15,927 bases of DNA from positions 1-15,927 of the forward strand of contig JAEWBU010000026.1 in NCBI GenBank assembly GCA_023390985.1, in the 5' to 3' direction. A model generated the notes under the pieces. That model made no database searches, was not told the DNA's origin, and worked only from the letters and a program-made list of their open reading frames with translations. A program made the position numbers and the translations under genes. Below, one piece after another: positions 1-5,206 of this stretch (positions are counted from its first letter, which is position 1; each line of letters begins with the position of its first letter). This DNA comes from Pseudomonadota bacterium. Its GTDB lineage: Bacteria; Pseudomonadota; Gammaproteobacteria; Burkholderiales; Burkholderiaceae_C.

Positions 1-188
1 CCATCACCGACACCACGGCCGATGAAAGTCCGAGCTTCGCGCCCAACGGCCGATTGATCGTGTACGCCACGCGGCAGGGAGGCCGCGAGTCGCTGATGAC
101 CACCACGCTGGACGGCAAGATCAAGGCGCGCCTGGCGGGGCAGAGCGGCGACATCCGCGAACCCGACTGGGGTCCTTATCAGCGCTAA
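1..188 (+). CDS. tolB: TolB, C-terminal end (partial)
   Basis: This is the last 61 codons of a gene that enters from the left; the first complete codon starts at base 3 and the TAA stop is at 186-188. The translation contains SPSFAPNGRLIVYATRQGG and ends EPDWGPYQR, which is the final blade of the TolB beta-propeller and the usual TolB C-terminus. TolB is a periplasmic protein of the Tol-Pal complex that binds Pal and the inner-membrane protein TolA during outer-membrane constriction at division. The next gene, pal, follows after 33 bases in the conserved tolB-pal-cpoB order, which supports the call. The signal peptide and most of the propeller lie outside the window. Confidence 0.93.
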   Translation, partial: ITDTTADESPSFAPNGRLIVYATRQGGRESLMTTTLDGKIKARLAGQSGDIREPDWGPYQR

Positions 189-207
189 TAATTTTTTCTA
201 GGAATCG

Positions 208-215
208 AAGGAGGT
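208..215 (+). promoter_or_regulatory. Strong Shine-Dalgarno of pal
   Basis: AAGGAGGT, a full anti-16S match, lies 6 bases before the pal ATG. It is the strongest ribosome site in the window and fits the high expression expected of this abundant lipoprotein. It is preceded by an AT-rich run (TAATAATTTTTT, 186-197) just after the tolB stop. Confidence 0.85.
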
Positions 216-221
216 ATTTCC

Positions 222-764
222 ATGTCCCGACGCATCATCACGGGCCTGCTGGTTGCGGCGACGCTCGCCGCCGGCTGCAGTTCCGGCGTCAAGCTCAACG
301 ACGTTCCGGTGGAAGACAAGAGCGCCACCAGCGTGGGCCCCGGCGGCCCCGGCGGAACGCCCGGCGGCGCCACCCAGAGCCGCGTGGCGCCGGTCGACGC
401 CGCGCCCACCGATGCGACGCAAGCCGGTCCGGCCAACGTCTCGCGCCTGGTGTTCTTCGACTACGACAGCTACACCATCAAGCCCGAGGCGCAGCCGATC
501 ATCGAGGCGCACGCGCGCTTCCTGCGCGCCAACGGGCAGCGCAAGGTGGCGCTCGAGGGCCACACCGACGAACGCGGCGGCCGCGAGTACAACCTGGCGC
601 TCGGCCAGCGTCGCGCCGAAGCGGTGCGTCGCGCGCTGGGCCTGCTCGGCGTCGGCGACGCCCAGCTGGAAGCGGTGAGCTTCGGCAAGGAAAAGCCCGC
701 CGCCGCCGGCACGGGTGAATCCGCCTGGGCGCAGAACCGCCGGGTCGAGATCTCCTACCGATGA
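222..764 (+). CDS. pal: Peptidoglycan-associated lipoprotein Pal
   Basis: This is the outer-membrane lipoprotein of the Tol-Pal system, which tethers the outer membrane to peptidoglycan. Of 180 residues, 1-18 form a lipoprotein signal peptide with lipobox LAAGC (Cys19 would be lipidated; Ser20 rather than Asp favours outer-membrane sorting). Residues about 26-72 are a Gly/Pro/Ala-rich flexible linker. Residues 77-180 are the OmpA-like peptidoglycan-binding domain, beginning VFFDYDSYTI and carrying GHTDERG (113-119), NLALGQRRA (124-132) and NRRVE (172-176); the Asp and Arg of these motifs bind meso-DAP in the family. The ATG is fixed by the strong ribosome site 6 bases upstream. The TGA stop overlaps the cpoB start (ATGA), implying coupled translation. 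The length is normal for the family. Confidence 0.97.
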   Translation: MSRRIITGLLVAATLAAGCSSGVKLNDVPVEDKSATSVGPGGPGGTPGGATQSRVAPVDAAPTDATQAGPANVSRLVFFDYDSYTIKPEAQPIIEAHARFLRANGQRKVALEGHTDERGGREYNLALGQRRAEAVRRALGLLGVGDAQLEAVSFGKEKPAAAGTGESAWAQNRRVEISYR

Positions 765-1537
765 TGCGCGCCGCCCCCTTCGCGCGGGCGCTCGCGGCGG
801 CGGCACTGCTGTCGCCGCTGGCGGGCCAGGCCCAGTTCTTCTCCGACGACGAGGCGCGCAAGGCCATCCTGGAACTGCGCCAGCGCGTCGAGGCGCAGCG
901 CCAGGCCGACGAGCGCCAGCAGCAGGACCTGCAGCGCGCCACCGAGGAGAACGGCCAGCTGCGCCGCAGCCTCCTCGACCTGCAGCAGCAGATCGAGCAG
1001 TTGCGCGGCGAGGTGGCCCGCCTGCGCGGGCAGGACGAGCAGATGGCGCGCGACCTGTCGGAGCTGCAGCGCCTGCAAAAGGACGTGGCGGTCGCGGTGG
1101 AAGACCGCCTGCGCCGCATCGAGCCGGTGAAGGTCACCGTCGACGGGCGCGAGTTCGTCGCCGATCCGAACGAGCAGCGCGAGTTCGAGGCGGCCCTGGC
1201 CCTGTTCCGCAAGTCCGACTTCGCGGGCGCCCAGTCGGCCATGACCGAGTTCCTCAAGCGGTTCCCGCAGAGCGGCTACCGGCCTTCGGCGCTGTTCTGG
1301 CTGGGCAACGCGCAGTACGCCAACCGCGACTACCGCGGTGCGCTGGGCAACTTCCGCGCCCTGATCCAGGCCGCGCCGGACCACGCGCGTGCGCCGGAAG
1401 CGGTGCTGTCCATCGCCAACTGCCAGATCGAGCTGAAGGAGAACGCCGCCGCGCGCCGCACGCTCGAGGACCTGGTCAAGGCGTACCCGCAGTCCGAAGC
1501 GGCCGTCGCCGCGCGCGAGCGCCTGGCCCGACGCTGA
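761..1537 (+). CDS. cpoB: Cell division coordinator CpoB (YbgF)
   Basis: CpoB is a periplasmic protein that links Tol-Pal outer-membrane constriction to septal peptidoglycan synthesis. The 258 residues show the family layout: a signal peptide (1-24, cleavage likely after AGQA), then a long Gln/Arg/Glu-rich coiled coil (about 30-118) that trimerises the protein. After a short linker come three tetratricopeptide-like repeats (about 140-170, 175-210, 213-248), for example ALALFRKSDFAGAQSAMTEF and ALFWLGNAQYANRDYRGAL. Two consecutive ATG codons at 761 and 764 are possible starts; the first overlaps the pal stop as ATGA and either leaves the signal peptide intact. The stop shares one base with the tcdA start (TGATG). 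Confidence 0.93.
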   Translation: MMRAAPFARALAAAALLSPLAGQAQFFSDDEARKAILELRQRVEAQRQADERQQQDLQRATEENGQLRRSLLDLQQQIEQLRGEVARLRGQDEQMARDLSELQRLQKDVAVAVEDRLRRIEPVKVTVDGREFVADPNEQREFEAALALFRKSDFAGAQSAMTEFLKRFPQSGYRPSALFWLGNAQYANRDYRGALGNFRALIQAAPDHARAPEAVLSIANCQIELKENAAARRTLEDLVKAYPQSEAAVAARERLARR

Positions 1538-2331
1538 TGCAGCACGCGCTGGACGCGCCGGCCCCCGACCTCGAGCGTCGCTTCTCGGGGCTGGAGCGGC
1601 TGTACGGCGTGGCCGGCGCGGCCGCATTGCGCCGCGCCTGCGTGGCCGTGGTGGGCATCGGCGGCGTGGGCTCCTGGGCCGCCGAAGCCCTGGCCCGCAG
1701 CGGCATCGGTTCGCTCGTGCTGGTCGACCTGGACCACGTGGCCGAATCCAACATCAACCGCCAGGTGCACGCGCTCGATTCGACCGTCGGCCAGGCCAAG
1801 GTGCTGGCCATGCAGGAACGCATCGCGCAGATCCATCCGGGTTGCCAGGTGCACTGCGTGGAGGAATTCGCCGAACCGGAGAACTGGCCGGCGCTGCTGC
1901 CGCGCGGCGTGGACGCTGTCATCGACGCCTGCGACGAGGCCAAGGCCAAGGTGGCCATGGCGGCCTGGGCCATGCGCGAGCGCATCCCCTTCATCGCCTG
2001 CGGCGCGGCAGGCGGCAAGCGGCTCGCGTACAAGGTCGACATCGACGACCTCGCGAACACCACCCACGACCCGCTGCTGGCCCAGGTGCGCTATCGCCTG
2101 CGCAAGTTCCATGGCGCACCGCGCGAGGGCAAGCGCATCGGCGTGAATTGCGTGTTCAGCCGTGAAGCCGTGGCACCGCCGGATGCCTCGTGCGCCATCG
2201 AAGGCGACGGCTCGCTCAACTGCAGCGGCTACGGATCGGTGGTCGCCGTGACGGCCACTTTCGGTCAATGCGCGGCCGGTTGGGTGCTCGATACGATCGT
2301 CCGCAAAAACGCCTCCGCAATACCGCTATAA
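1537..2331 (+). CDS. tcdA: tRNA threonylcarbamoyladenosine dehydratase TcdA
   Basis: TcdA is an E1-like ATP-dependent enzyme that dehydrates t6A37 to cyclic t6A37 in tRNAs reading ANN codons. The 264 residues carry the ThiF/MoeB-type nucleotide-binding motif GIGGVGS (40-46), acidic residues in VLVDLDHV (62-68), and SNINRQ (71-76) with the conserved Arg. Lys88 (GQAKV) follows. The C-terminal part, FHGAPREGKRIGVNCVFS and DGSLNCSGYGSV, is typical of the TcdA/CsdL branch. The reading frame is open far upstream to about 715, but that extension lies inside pal and cpoB. The ATG at 1537, overlapping the cpoB stop by one base, gives the family length. The final TAA (2329-2331) overlaps the putative -10 box of the next gene, tRNA-Lys, a likely substrate of this enzyme. 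Confidence 0.94.
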   Translation: MQHALDAPAPDLERRFSGLERLYGVAGAAALRRACVAVVGIGGVGSWAAEALARSGIGSLVLVDLDHVAESNINRQVHALDSTVGQAKVLAMQERIAQIHPGCQVHCVEEFAEPENWPALLPRGVDAVIDACDEAKAKVAMAAWAMRERIPFIACGAAGGKRLAYKVDIDDLANTTHDPLLAQVRYRLRKFHGAPREGKRIGVNCVFSREAVAPPDASCAIEGDGSLNCSGYGSVVAVTATFGQCAAGWVLDTIVRKNASAIPL

Positions 2332-2332
2332 T
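2327..2332 (+). promoter_or_regulatory. Probable -10 box of the tRNA-Lys promoter
   Basis: A perfect TATAAT overlaps the tcdA stop codon. No good -35 hexamer sits 16-18 bases upstream (the stretch reads CGCAAAAACG), so the sigma-70 call rests on the -10 alone. The bases after it (CGTGGGC) form a G+C-rich discriminator, as at growth-rate-controlled stable-RNA promoters. Transcription would begin near 2339-2341 and leave a leader of about 33 bases before the tRNA. Confidence 0.6.
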
Positions 2333-2343
2333 CGTGGGCTTTG

Positions 2344-2362
2344 CTGCATGCGATACATGCAG
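2344..2362 (+). other. Leader hairpin of the tRNA-Lys precursor
   Basis: CTGCATG and CATGCAG are perfect 7-base inverted arms separated by CGATA. The hairpin would form in the 5' leader just upstream of the mature tRNA (2373). It may guide precursor processing or bind a regulator as DNA; neither can be decided from sequence. Confidence 0.5.
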
Positions 2363-2372
2363 TGAAGAGCGT

Positions 2373-2448
2373 GGGACGTTAGCTCAGTTGGTAGAGCAGC
2401 GGACTTTTAATCCGTTGGTCACAAGTTCGAATCTTGTACGTCCTACCA
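2373..2448 (+). tRNA. tRNA-Lys (anticodon UUU)
   Basis: This 76-base tRNA includes an encoded CCA at 2446-2448. The acceptor arms are GGGACGT and ACGTCCT (six Watson-Crick pairs plus a terminal G-U) with discriminator A. The D arm contains AGCTCAGTTGGTAGAGC. The anticodon arm is GCGGA/TCCGT around loop CTTTTAA, with TTT at 2406-2408 and A37 at 2409. The T arm is ACAAG-TTCGAAT-CTTGT. U36 followed by A37 is the substrate context for t6A and hence for the TcdA encoded directly upstream. Its own promoter appears to overlap the tcdA stop, and an intrinsic terminator follows 12 bases after the CCA. From memory, tRNA-Lys genes also lie downstream of tol-pal in Escherichia coli and Pseudomonas. Confidence 0.97.
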
Positions 2449-2460
2449 CCCGCATCCATG

Positions 2461-2493
2461 AAAGCCCGCAATGCCCCGGCGTTGCGGGCTTTT
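2461..2493 (+). terminator. Rho-independent terminator after tRNA-Lys
   Basis: An 11-base perfect stem, AAAGCCCGCAA (2461-2471) with TTGCGGGCTTT (2482-2492), encloses a 10-base loop and ends in TTTT. It lies 12 bases past the tRNA CCA end. The flanking A and T runs make it usable in both directions, so it could also stop transcription of the small minus-strand ORF that ends at 2500. Confidence 0.92.
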
Positions 2494-2499
2494 CTGCTT

Positions 2500-2655
2500 T
2501 CAACGCGGTGATGCCGTGCGCGGTGCGTGATGCGGCCGCAGCAGCTTGGCAATCCGCACCAGCAACTGCGGCGCCGGCGTGGCTTGACGCGCCGGACAGT
2601 TCCGCCCTTGTCCGCAGTTCTGGTTGCAGGGGCCGCATGCAGGCTTCTGGGGCAT
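2500..2655 (-). CDS. Small Cys-rich protein (51 aa), unknown function
   Basis: A 51-codon ORF reads MPQKPACGPCNQNCGQGRNC then PARQ, a Pro/Ala stretch, a short amphipathic or hydrophobic stretch (QLLVRIAKLL) and a basic, His-containing tail ending TASPR. Four Cys (7, 10, 14, 20) lie in the first 20 residues in a C-x2-C-x3-C-x5-C pattern. The start is well supported: AGGGAGG sits 5 bases upstream of the ATG. I recall short betaproteobacterial proteins with a similar NCxQGRxC core, but I cannot name a family or function. A metal-binding or redox-sensitive peptide is possible. The ORF stands alone, opposite to its neighbours, and ends 7 bases from the bidirectional-looking terminator at 2461-2493. 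It is too short for default gene callers. Confidence 0.6.
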   Translation of the reverse strand: MPQKPACGPCNQNCGQGRNCPARQATPAPQLLVRIAKLLRPHHAPRTASPR

Positions 2656-2775
2656 GGCTTCCTCCCTTGATCGACAACCGGATGCTGCGACCTCGGGCGC
2701 TGGCTGAGCTGTAGGACGATCGCTGAGCCTCGCGACCGTGTTCCGCTACAGTCCCGCGCGAAGGAGCAAGCAGCC
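2656..2775. promoter_or_regulatory. Divergent intergenic region
   Basis: This 120-base gap separates the small minus-strand ORF from the plus-strand methyltransferase gene. It holds the ribosome binding site of each: AGGGAGG on the minus strand next to 2655, and AAGGAG at 2761-2766 on the plus strand, 9 bases before the ATG. It must also carry their promoters if both are transcribed. I see no convincing -35/-10 pair. Confidence 0.5.
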
Positions 2776-4005
2776 ATGGACCTCCCGGATTCGATCTCGA
2801 GTCTCCCATGCAACCTGTGCGCCGGGCGCGACGTCAGCGTCGTGTCGCGCCGCAGCCGCAGCGGCAAGCCGCTGCGAACCGTGGCCTGCAAGGCGTGCGG
2901 GCTGGTGTGGTCGGATCCGCGACCGCAGGAGGCGCGCCGGTTCTATACGGAGGACTACCGGCTCGCCTACAAGCGCACCTTCGCGCCCAAGGACAAGCAT
3001 GTGCTGCGCGCCGGCCGCGTGGCGCTCGACCGGCTGGAGAAGATCCGCCCGCACCTGCGCGCCCGCATGAAGGTGCTGGACGTGGGGAGCGGCGGCGGCG
3101 AGTTCGCCTACCTGCTGCAGTCGCTCGGCCATGAAGTCACCGGCGTCGAACCCAACCGGGGCTATGCGGGCTTCGCGGCAGCGCGGTACGGACTGGACAT
3201 CCGCCGCGGCATGCTCGACGAGGTGGAACTGGAGGCCGGCGGCTGGGACCTGGTGACGGTCTGGCACGTGCTGGAGCACATGGAGGATCCCGCAGCGGTG
3301 CTGCGCAAGCTGCGCGGGGCGCTGCGACCGGGCGGGCAACTCGTGGTCGAGGTTCCCAACGTGGAAGCCGTCTGCCAGTCGCCGCGCGGCACCTTCCACG
3401 AGGCCCACATCTTCAGCTTCGGCATCCCGACCTTGAGCCGGCTGGGCGAGCGGGCGGGGTTCCGGGTTGAGCGGACCGCCGCTTCGCGCGACGGCGGGAA
3501 CATCCTGGTGGTGTTCCTGGCGGACGACGGAACACCGGACCTGGATGCCGCCATCGCCGGCCACCACGAGCGCGTGGTGCGCACGCTTCGCAAGCACACC
3601 GCCTGGCGCTATGCGTTCACCAAGCATCCGTGGACCCGCCTCGCGTCGCGCCTGGGCCGCGCGGTCGAGGAGCCGCTCGCGCTGCGCGAAGGCCTGAAGG
3701 GGCGGGCCTTGCTGGATGCGCTCTATGCCCGGCCCGAACCGGTCGCGCCGTGCGGCGCCCCCTGGTGGCCCTGGCTGGTCGGCGCCTACGCGCTCGCCGT
3801 CGTCGCGGAAGAGTCCATCGTGGACGGGCATGAACAGCTCGCGCTGATCGGGCCGGAGAACGCGCTGCCCGTCTACCTGCTGCTGCAGGTGCTGGTGATC
3901 GGCGCCTTGCTGCAACGGCTGCGGAGCAAGCGCGCCAGCACGCGCGAGCTGATCAAGCTGGGAAGCTGGAGCGTCCCGTTGCTGGCCGTGCCCATCGTCT
4001 GCTGA
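2776..4005 (+). CDS. Zinc-ribbon class I SAM methyltransferase with hydrophobic C-terminal tail
   Basis: The protein has 409 residues. It opens with a probable zinc ribbon, CNLC (12-15) and CKACG (38-42), followed by WSDPRP. A Rossmann-fold methyltransferase domain of the UbiG/Methyltransf_23 type follows: motif I VLDVGSGGGEF (100-110), acidic Glu125 in TGVEPN, HVLEHMEDP (164-172) and LRPGGQLVVEVPN (183-195). Proteins of this layout often modify sugars or lipids in surface polysaccharide pathways, but the substrate here is unknown. Residues about 329-409 are unusual: hydrophobic stretches around 329-345, 363-380 and 398-409 suggest membrane attachment. The tail keeps G/C-rich third positions, so it does not look like a frameshift read-through. 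The start is supported by AAGGAG 9 bases upstream. No partner genes are adjacent. Confidence 0.85.
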   Translation: MDLPDSISSLPCNLCAGRDVSVVSRRSRSGKPLRTVACKACGLVWSDPRPQEARRFYTEDYRLAYKRTFAPKDKHVLRAGRVALDRLEKIRPHLRARMKVLDVGSGGGEFAYLLQSLGHEVTGVEPNRGYAGFAAARYGLDIRRGMLDEVELEAGGWDLVTVWHVLEHMEDPAAVLRKLRGALRPGGQLVVEVPNVEAVCQSPRGTFHEAHIFSFGIPTLSRLGERAGFRVERTAASRDGGNILVVFLADDGTPDLDAAIAGHHERVVRTLRKHTAWRYAFTKHPWTRLASRLGRAVEEPLALREGLKGRALLDALYARPEPVAPCGAPWWPWLVGAYALAVVAEESIVDGHEQLALIGPENALPVYLLLQVLVIGALLQRLRSKRASTRELIKLGSWSVPLLAVPIVC

Positions 4006-4246
4006 TTGCACCTGCTCCGTAACGCGCGTTGCGAATCCGCCGCGCGAATGTCCCAGAAGTAACCAGGCTCATCCTTGGCCCCCACGCAAGGCGGTGAGGC
4101 GCACGATCGCGGAAGGCGCGGCTCGCGAGGCGTGGCGCGGGTGCCATGCCTCATCCATAGTGTTGCCCCGCCCCGGCGGCCTGTTACGCGGCGGCACACC
4201 CCTGAAAAGTCGCATGGGTAGGATTCCCATATCGCTTTTCACCGCC
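4006..4246. other. Intergenic region before the GAF-like gene
   Basis: This gap holds no confident gene. The frame of the following gene stays open upstream to 4094, but that stretch lacks the codon pattern of the gene body and has no ribosome site. Two small symmetries are present: the 10-base palindrome AACGCGCGTT (4021-4030) and ATGGG/CCCAT arms around a 7-base spacer (4214-4230). No clear promoter hexamers are seen. Confidence 0.4.
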
Positions 4247-4669
4247 ATGCTGAACTCTGCCGCCGCCCGCCGTCGCCCGTCGTCTTCCGCCTCGCTTCCG
4301 GGCCAGGAGGAGGCCATCCGGGTGGTCCTGGCCATGCTGCGTGAGCACGGCATGGATGCTGTCTTCGTGGGGCAGTTCACCGAAGGCCAGCGGCGTTTCC
4401 GGGTGGTCGAAACGCTGGGCCATGGCCCGGCCGCCGCCGCGGTGGCGGCCGGCCAGCAAGCCGGGGAGGGGCGCTCGCTGCTCGAGGCCGCGGTCGTGCT
4501 TCGCGATGGCCGCGTGCTCGGCAAGTTCTGCTGCATCAGCGCGGTGACCGACGAAGCCGCCACCGACCGCGACCAGCGCTGGCTGAGCCAGGGCGCGCGC
4601 CTGGTGGCCCGGCTGGTCGACAACGAGCAGGTGCTGCGCGACCTCTCAGCTCAGTCGCTCAACCATTGA
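4247..4669 (+). CDS. Short GAF-like domain protein
   Basis: From the ATG at 4247 the product has 140 residues. The stretch EEAIRVVLAMLREHGMDAVFVGQFTEGQRRFRVVE resembles the first helix and strands of GAF sensory domains, where L-GMDVAFVSEF-G-R-FR is typical. The segment LLEAAVVLRDGRVLGKFCCI followed by RDQRWLSQGARLVARLV resembles the last strands and helix. The middle is much shorter than usual: an Ala/Gly-rich stretch replaces the region that normally lines the ligand pocket. No output domain is attached. It may be a regulatory fragment or a degenerate domain. The start is uncertain: in-frame ATGs at 4094 and 4214 also exist and no Shine-Dalgarno decides. The 3' end overlaps the convergent minus-strand gene by 24 bases. 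Confidence 0.65.
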   Translation: MLNSAAARRRPSSSASLPGQEEAIRVVLAMLREHGMDAVFVGQFTEGQRRFRVVETLGHGPAAAAVAAGQQAGEGRSLLEAAVVLRDGRVLGKFCCISAVTDEAATDRDQRWLSQGARLVARLVDNEQVLRDLSAQSLNH

Positions 4670-5164
4670 GAGCGGTGCGGGCGGCAGCTGCAGCCGCGCT
4701 TCGCGCACCACCCGCACGCAGTCCTTGAGGTGCTCCTCGCCCAGGTAGCGCAGGGCGGCATAGCCCATGAGCGCCGCCACGGCCTGCCCGGCGAACGGGA
4801 CGTACTTGGCGGCCTGCTTGCCCGTCATCCGCACGCCGACCGTGCGCGCCACGCGGATCACCAGCTCCCGCGTGACGACTTTGCCGATCACCACCGACCC
4901 GACCACCGAGATCGCCTTCTGCACCTGGTCGTGCTGGTGGCGCGGCAGCCGGGCCAGCTGGTCCGGCGTGAGGCCGAACTGCGAGTTGATCTCGGGCAGC
5001 AGCCGGCTGAGCAGCGCGGCATCGAAGGCGAAATCCAGGCCGGGCAGGGGCACCGCGCTCACCGCCGCACCGGTGAGCGCGCGCCGGTTGAGCAGCCGGC
5101 GGCACAGTCGCACGCGCTCCAGCAGCGCGGGGTCGCCTTCGGCCAATTGCAGGGCGGTGGGCAT
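4646..5164 (-). CDS. DUF697-like membrane-associated protein
   Basis: The 172 residues resemble the DUF697 domain found in YcjF and at the ends of some GTPases. Visible are GAAVSAVPLPGLDFAFDAAL (about 32-51), a hydrophobic stretch VVGSVVIGKVV (88-98), and YVPFAGQAVAALMGYAALRYLG (121-142). There is no GTP-binding domain and no signal peptide; the hydrophobic helices suggest membrane association. Function is unknown. It starts 42 bases after the yheS-like gene on the same strand, with no terminator between, so it is probably the last gene of the dapC-led operon. The start has only a weak ribosome site. Its stop lies inside the convergent GAF-like gene. Homology is judged by eye and needs a profile search. 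Confidence 0.7.
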   Translation of the reverse strand: MPTALQLAEGDPALLERVRLCRRLLNRRALTGAAVSAVPLPGLDFAFDAALLSRLLPEINSQFGLTPDQLARLPRHQHDQVQKAISVVGSVVIGKVVTRELVIRVARTVGVRMTGKQAAKYVPFAGQAVAALMGYAALRYLGEEHLKDCVRVVREARLQLPPAPLSMVERLS

Positions 5165-5206
5165 GCCGCCGATTCTGCGGCAGCCACCCGGGGCGCGGGG
5201 GCCCGA

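Noticed and set aside
715..1536. Upstream extension of the tcdA reading frame
   Set aside because: It runs out of frame through the end of pal and all of cpoB, and its Arg/Pro/Gly-rich translation has no homology character. The ATG at 1537 gives the normal TcdA length.
2379..2450. ORFs reading through the tRNA-Lys gene on both strands
   Set aside because: Peptides such as TRFELVTNGLK are the familiar artefact of translating a tRNA gene antisense.
2724..2752. Promoter for the methyltransferase gene (TGAGCC, 17 bases, TACAGT)
   Set aside because: Only 4 of 6 bases match at -10 and the -35 is poor. The predicted start would fall on the Shine-Dalgarno.
2746..4011. 421-codon minus-strand open frame opposite the methyltransferase
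   Set aside because: It is Gln/His/Arg-rich antisense shadow. The plus strand has zinc-ribbon and SAM motifs plus a ribosome site.
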